From Cellvibrionaceae bacterium (GTDB lineage: Bacteria > Pseudomonadota > Gammaproteobacteria > Pseudomonadales > Cellvibrionaceae): DNA of 64,000 nt. Positions within the stretch are counted from its first letter, which is position 1; each line of letters opens with the position of its first letter. The position numbers and the translations under genes were made by a program. The stretch lies in the NCBI GenBank assembly GCA_021151695.1, contig JAGKWU010000018.1:1-64000 (forward strand), given 5' to 3'. Below are positions 60,944 to 64,000 of this stretch, piece after piece. Below the pieces are notes generated by a model. It worked only from the letters and a program-made list of their open reading frames with translations. It was not told the DNA's origin and made no database searches.

Positions 60944-60971
60944 TTGCAAGGGTGCGAATACTGTATATAAT
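60944..60971 (+). promoter_or_regulatory. lexA promoter
   Basis: TTGCAA (60944-60949), 16-nt spacer, TATAAT (60966-60971), a close match to the sigma-70 consensus. The start would be near 60978, just at the LexA box. Confidence 0.75.
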
Positions 60972-60979
60972 CCCAATAA

Positions 60980-60995
60980 CTGTATAAACAAACAG
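60980..60995 (+). promoter_or_regulatory. LexA (SOS) box
   Basis: CTGTATAAACAAACAG keeps CTGT-N8-ACAG exactly. It covers the predicted transcription start of lexA. A second, half-matching box CTGTATATAATCCCAA (60961-60976) overlaps the -10, so tandem sites are possible, as at E. coli lexA. Confidence 0.88.
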
Positions 60996-61008
60996 ATAAG
61001 GGGTAATT

Positions 61009-61617
61009 ATGTACAATCTCACATCGCGCCAGGAACAGGTTTTACAGCTTATTAAAACCTACGCAGAAGAAACTGGTTACCCACCCACAAGGGCAGAAAT
61101 CGCCCGCATTCTTGGTTACAAATCTCCCAACGCTGCTGAAGAGCACATCAAAGCTCTCGCCAAAAAAGGCGCTATTGAAATCGTTCCCGGCGCCTCCCGC
61201 GGCATACGCCTGCCAGAGACAACGGAAGAAGAGGGTATCCCCATCGTTGGTCGTGTTGCAGCAGGAAACCCAATCCTTGCCCAGGAACATATCGAAGATT
61301 ACTGCAATATCCCCCCGAACTTTTTTTCACCCAGTGCGGATTACCTGTTGCGTGTTAATGGTATGAGCATGAAAGACGCCGGCATCCTCGATGGTGACCT
61401 ACTGGCAGTGCATCGTACAGATCAGGTTCGCAGCGGCCAGATAGTGGTTGCGCGTATAGGTGAAGAGGTAACTGTGAAGCGCTACAAGCGCACTGGCAAC
61501 CGCTCGCAGGTTGAGCTCTGGCCAGAAAACCCTGATTTCGATGTGATCCATGTTGATCTCACCGATCAGGAATTTTCTATCGAAGGTTTAAGCGTAGGAG
61601 TGATTCGTCGTGAATAG
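61009..61617 (+). CDS. lexA: LexA repressor
   Basis: LexA represses SOS genes and cuts itself when RecA filaments form. The 202-residue protein has a winged helix N-terminus (TSRQEQVLQLIKTYAEETGYP), the cleavage site Ala85-Gly86 in GRVAAGNPIL, and the catalytic Ser120 (VNGMSMKDAG) and Lys157 (EVTVKRYKR). AAGGGG precedes the ATG. A LexA box sits at its own promoter. The sulA start overlaps its 3' end by 8 nt. Confidence 0.98.
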   Translation: MYNLTSRQEQVLQLIKTYAEETGYPPTRAEIARILGYKSPNAAEEHIKALAKKGAIEIVPGASRGIRLPETTEEEGIPIVGRVAAGNPILAQEHIEDYCNIPPNFFSPSADYLLRVNGMSMKDAGILDGDLLAVHRTDQVRSGQIVVARIGEEVTVKRYKRTGNRSQVELWPENPDFDVIHVDLTDQEFSIEGLSVGVIRRE

Positions 61618-62017
61618 AATTCGTCAGGTAGAGCCACAACAACAGCGTCAACAAGTAAGAACCAGTGGTATTACCGAATTAATTATTGCCAACTCATCGC
61701 CTGAGCAAGTCTCACTCTTGATGCCGATGATTGCCTTTTTGAGCCAAAGCCGCGAAGAGCGTTGGGTGACCTGGATTGCACCACTGCATTTAACCCGTGA
61801 ATTTTTGGAATCCTATGGTGTTGATACGCGTTATTTGCGTTTGATCCACTGTGATGACGAAGCCAGTCGTTTATGGATTACCTGGGAGGCGCTGTCTGCA
61901 GGTAACAGCCACACGGTGATTTCCAGCCCGGGCAAATTGACTGAAAAAGAGTTCAAGCAGCTCGAACAAGCTGCTTATGAAGGGCAATGTCAGGGATTGT
62001 TGTTGCGCGTTAGATAA
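61610..62017 (+). CDS. sulA: SulA-like SOS cell division inhibitor
   Basis: SulA blocks FtsZ polymerisation during DNA damage. The 135-residue protein is of the short Pseudomonas type: TELIIANSSPEQVSLLMPMI, then LSQSREERWVTWIAPLHLTREFLESYGV minus the excess, and LRLIHCDDEASRLWITWEALSAGNSHTVIS, a RecA/SulA-fold core. The GTG start overlaps lexA by 8 nt, so it is coupled to lexA and under its SOS box. The lexA-sulA order is the same as in P. aeruginosa. Confidence 0.88.
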   Translation: MNRIRQVEPQQQRQQVRTSGITELIIANSSPEQVSLLMPMIAFLSQSREERWVTWIAPLHLTREFLESYGVDTRYLRLIHCDDEASRLWITWEALSAGNSHTVISSPGKLTEKEFKQLEQAAYEGQCQGLLLRVR

Positions 62018-62057
62018 CTTGTGCACCAACTGAATCGTTAGATCTGTAAATTAATAA

Positions 62058-63029
62058 TTACACTTCCGCAACAAATACCGCACGAATTGGCGCGGGATGT
62101 CCTTCAGCAGTGATATCCGGATTATTGGGATCGAGAAATTCCGGCAGGGAATGAAATTTCATCCAGGGAGTGGATCGCTGCTCTTCTCTCGTAGTTTTGC
62201 AAACGTCCACCACTCGTGGATCGCGAAATCCCATTTTACGCATCCAGCTGATCATGGTGTCGCAGCTAGGCAAAAACCATACATTGTTCATCTTTGCGTA
62301 GCGCTCTTCAGGCACCAGCACATCACCTAAACCGCCTTCAATTACTAAGGTTTCCAACACCAATTGGCCGCCGGGGCGCAGAGCTTCTTTCAACTCGCGC
62401 AAATGGTCCATGGGTGAGCGGCGATGATAAAAAACGCCCATTGAAAACACGGTATCAAATGCTTGTAGTTTGGGCGGTAAATCTTCAATGCCCACTGGCA
62501 CTACATCGATTGGGTGATTAGTACCGGCAAGTTGTTTGATCATATGGAATTGCACAACAAAACGCGGTGAAGGGTCTATACCAATCACACGCTTGGCTCC
62601 TTCGCCCAACATCCTCCAACAGTGGTAGCCGTTGCCACAACCTACATCAAGGATCAGGCGATCTTTGAGCGGGGCGAGGTGGGGAATAACCCTGTCCCAT
62701 TTCCAGTCGGAGCGCCATTCTGTATCTATATGAATGCCGTGAATCCAATAGGGACCTTTTCGCCATGGAATTAAAGCTTCCAGCGCTTGTTGCAACTGCG
62801 CACGTGTGGCTTGGTCGCAATCAATAGGTGCGCCGATGTCGACTTTATCGAAAAAATTATTGTGGCTGCTCTGAATCCCGGGTAGCTGCGCCAGTGCAGC
62901 TTCCCAGCAGGGCAAGTCACCATAGCGTTGATGACTTAATCCATCGGCTAGTTGCTGTGGCAGGCTATTGGACCAGGAAGCGAGAGGGCTGTCGGGCAGG
63001 TAGGCGAGGAGTTGGCTGTAATCCATCAT
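62058..63029 (-). CDS. cmoB: tRNA U34 carboxymethyltransferase
   Basis: CmoB uses carboxy-SAM to turn 5-hydroxyuridine at tRNA position 34 into cmo5U. The 323-residue protein has an N-terminal helical part, WHIGCGNG-type SAM loop seen as ILDVGCGNGYHCWRMLGEG, and FDTVFSMGVFYHRRSPMDHL, with KGPYWIHGIHIDTEWRSDWKW earlier. Start ATG overlaps the cmoA stop (ATGA); an ATG one codon later is the alternative. Its cosubstrate derives from prephenate, the substrate of PheA and TyrA. Confidence 0.95.
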   Translation of the reverse strand: MMDYSQLLAYLPDSPLASWSNSLPQQLADGLSHQRYGDLPCWEAALAQLPGIQSSHNNFFDKVDIGAPIDCDQATRAQLQQALEALIPWRKGPYWIHGIHIDTEWRSDWKWDRVIPHLAPLKDRLILDVGCGNGYHCWRMLGEGAKRVIGIDPSPRFVVQFHMIKQLAGTNHPIDVVPVGIEDLPPKLQAFDTVFSMGVFYHRRSPMDHLRELKEALRPGGQLVLETLVIEGGLGDVLVPEERYAKMNNVWFLPSCDTMISWMRKMGFRDPRVVDVCKTTREEQRSTPWMKFHSLPEFLDPNNPDITAEGHPAPIRAVFVAEV

Positions 63030-63754
63030 TTGATCGCGATAATTGAAGCAAAATTAAAACATTGAAACCACACATCCACGCTGGCAAAACCGGCGTCTTT
63101 CAAACGCTGGCGATGGGTGGCGAGAGTTTCGGGAATCAGTACGTTTTCAATGGCGCTGCGCTTTTGCGCAATTTCAAGGTCACTATAACCGTTGGCGCGC
63201 TTGAAGTTGTGGTGCAACTCAATCATGAGTGCCTGGTGCTGCTCGTCATCAAACGCAAGTTTTTCTGACAGTATCAATACACCGCCGGGTTTGAGGCCGC
63301 GATAAATTCTCTGCAAAATCTCAGCGCGTTTTTCGATAGCGATAAACTGCAAGGTAAAATTCAGCACCACAACCGAAGCATTTTCGATGGGCTGTTCAAG
63401 CAGATCGGCGCATTGGAGCGCGACATCTATCTCGGCGCTATCTGCAGCTATGACTTGTTCGCAGCGAGCGATCATCGCCGGTGAGTTATCTACCCCGATA
63501 ATGCTGCAATTGGCGGCCTGTATGCGATGGCGCATTGCCAGGGTAGCGGCACCCAGTGAGCAGCCCAGGTCATAGCAGTAACTGTCGGCTTGGGCGTAGC
63601 GCTCCGCCAGGTTGCCAATCATATTGATGATGGTGGCGTAGCCAGGCACCGAGCGCTTGATCATATCGGGGAATACATTAACGACCGATTCGTCAAAGGC
63701 GAAGGCGGAGACCTGTGGAAGCGGGTTGGCGTAAAGGTTATCGTGATCTGACAT
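63026..63754 (-). CDS. cmoA: Carboxy-S-adenosyl-L-methionine synthase
   Basis: CmoA converts SAM and prephenate into carboxy-SAM for CmoB. The ~242-residue protein begins SDHDNLYANPLPQVSAFAF and has the SAM motif CYDLGCSLGAATLAMRH, IIGVDNSPAMIARC, VVLNFTLQFI, and LKPGGVLILSEKLAF. The ORF runs 11 codons further upstream, but ATG 63754 gives the usual family start. It overlaps cmoB by 4 nt. Divergent from the last, partial gene. Confidence 0.95.
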   Translation of the reverse strand: MSDHDNLYANPLPQVSAFAFDESVVNVFPDMIKRSVPGYATIINMIGNLAERYAQADSYCYDLGCSLGAATLAMRHRIQAANCSIIGVDNSPAMIARCEQVIAADSAEIDVALQCADLLEQPIENASVVVLNFTLQFIAIEKRAEILQRIYRGLKPGGVLILSEKLAFDDEQHQALMIELHHNFKRANGYSDLEIAQKRSAIENVLIPETLATHRQRLKDAGFASVDVWFQCFNFASIIAIK

Positions 63755-63881
63755 GAGTGCGGCTACTGGCTTGAAAACGGCGCCCATTGTACTCGGCAGC
63801 TCCGTCTGGACAAAGACCTGGCCTGGCGTTTTTTCCCGTTTGTCATCAGATTGTCATGAAATCGGCTGACTATAGCCGTCT

Positions 63882-64000
63882 ATGAGTAAAGCTGATCCCC
63901 TTCGTTATTTTTACCCGCAAGAGACTTTTTGTTCGACCGACCCGTCGGCGTTATCCGAGGCATATATGCAGGCAGAGTTGCAGCGCTTGATTGAGTTTCG
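63882..64000 (+). CDS. Start of an unidentified gene, open at the right edge
   Basis: ATG at 63882 opens a frame that stays open for 39 codons to the edge (MSKADPLRYFYPQETFC...). It is divergent from cmoA. No family can be named from this fragment. The reading frame is plausible but unproven. Confidence 0.45.
   Translation, partial: MSKADPLRYFYPQETFCSTDPSALSEAYMQAELQRLIEF

Noticed and set aside
63840..63876. Sigma-70 promoter for the partial gene at the right edge
   Set aside because: TTGTCA copies and TATAGC are present, but the spacings are 14 or about 25 nt, outside the working range.

Overview
The window is a contiguous stretch of gammaproteobacterial chromosome, densely coding, with no rRNA, prophage, IS element or CRISPR array. 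Several gene neighbourhoods are typical of Pseudomonadales and Cellvibrionales: trpB-trpA, accD-folC-dedD-cvpA-purF-metZ, an SH3 protein/YciI/membrane-protein group beside rnm-yciO-scpA-scpB-rluB, gyrA-pheA-tyrA, cmk...rpsA-ihfB followed by an O-antigen-type locus, lexA-sulA, and cmoA-cmoB. Gene order and protein style suggest a relative of Cellvibrio. This is inference from memory, not a database result.

Layout. 1-8 kb: the end of trpB, trpA, accD, folC, a SPOR protein, cvpA, purF and metZ, all on +. 8-12 kb: a MoxR ATPase / DUF58 / transglutaminase operon. 12-19 kb: a 1.2-kb-residue-class hybrid sensor kinase, an ammonium transporter with a predicted sigma-54/NtrC control region, and an exported DUF2252 protein. 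19-22.5 kb (minus): a SpoU methyltransferase, pdxJ, an SH3 membrane protein, a YciI protein and a VC0807-type membrane protein. 22.6-28 kb: rnm, yciO, scpA, scpB and rluB on +, with a zinc-ribbon gene and a diguanylate cyclase on minus. 29-37 kb: gyrA, pheA, tyrA, cysD, cysN and a ComEA-like protein. 37-46 kb: pyrF and cmk, then a sugar-nucleotide block (manB, galU, manC, ugd), then rpsA and ihfB. 46-51 kb (minus): a four-gene surface-glycan operon. 51-57 kb: tRNA-Val(GAC), htpG, mgsA, a purine phosphoribosyltransferase, the CpxRA-type pair (minus) and a flavodoxin. 57-64 kb: an exported solute-binding protein paired with a membrane diguanylate cyclase, lexA-sulA, cmoAB (minus) and the start of an unidentified gene that runs off the right edge.

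The genes fit together in several ways. The sugar-nucleotide genes can make GDP-mannose, UDP-glucose and UDP-glucuronate, the precursors for exopolysaccharide and O-antigen, while the minus-strand operon after ihfB supplies an initiating transferase, two epimerase/dehydratase-type enzymes and one glycosyltransferase. ScpA and ScpB are the non-SMC condensin subunits. PheA and TyrA both act on prephenate, which is also the precursor of the carboxy-SAM that CmoA makes for CmoB.

No clearly new system is certain. The best candidates for a second look are: the ABC-less solute-binding protein beside a periplasm-sensing diguanylate cyclase; the exported DUF2252 protein; the pyrF leader with competing hairpins; a TrpA with Glu in place of the catalytic Asp60; a 9-bp in-frame repeat at the start of a glycosyltransferase; a strong ribosome binding site in front of the hybrid kinase that serves an out-of-frame 15-codon ORF; and several well-formed regulatory sites (NtrC/sigma-54, CpxR, sigma-32, LexA).
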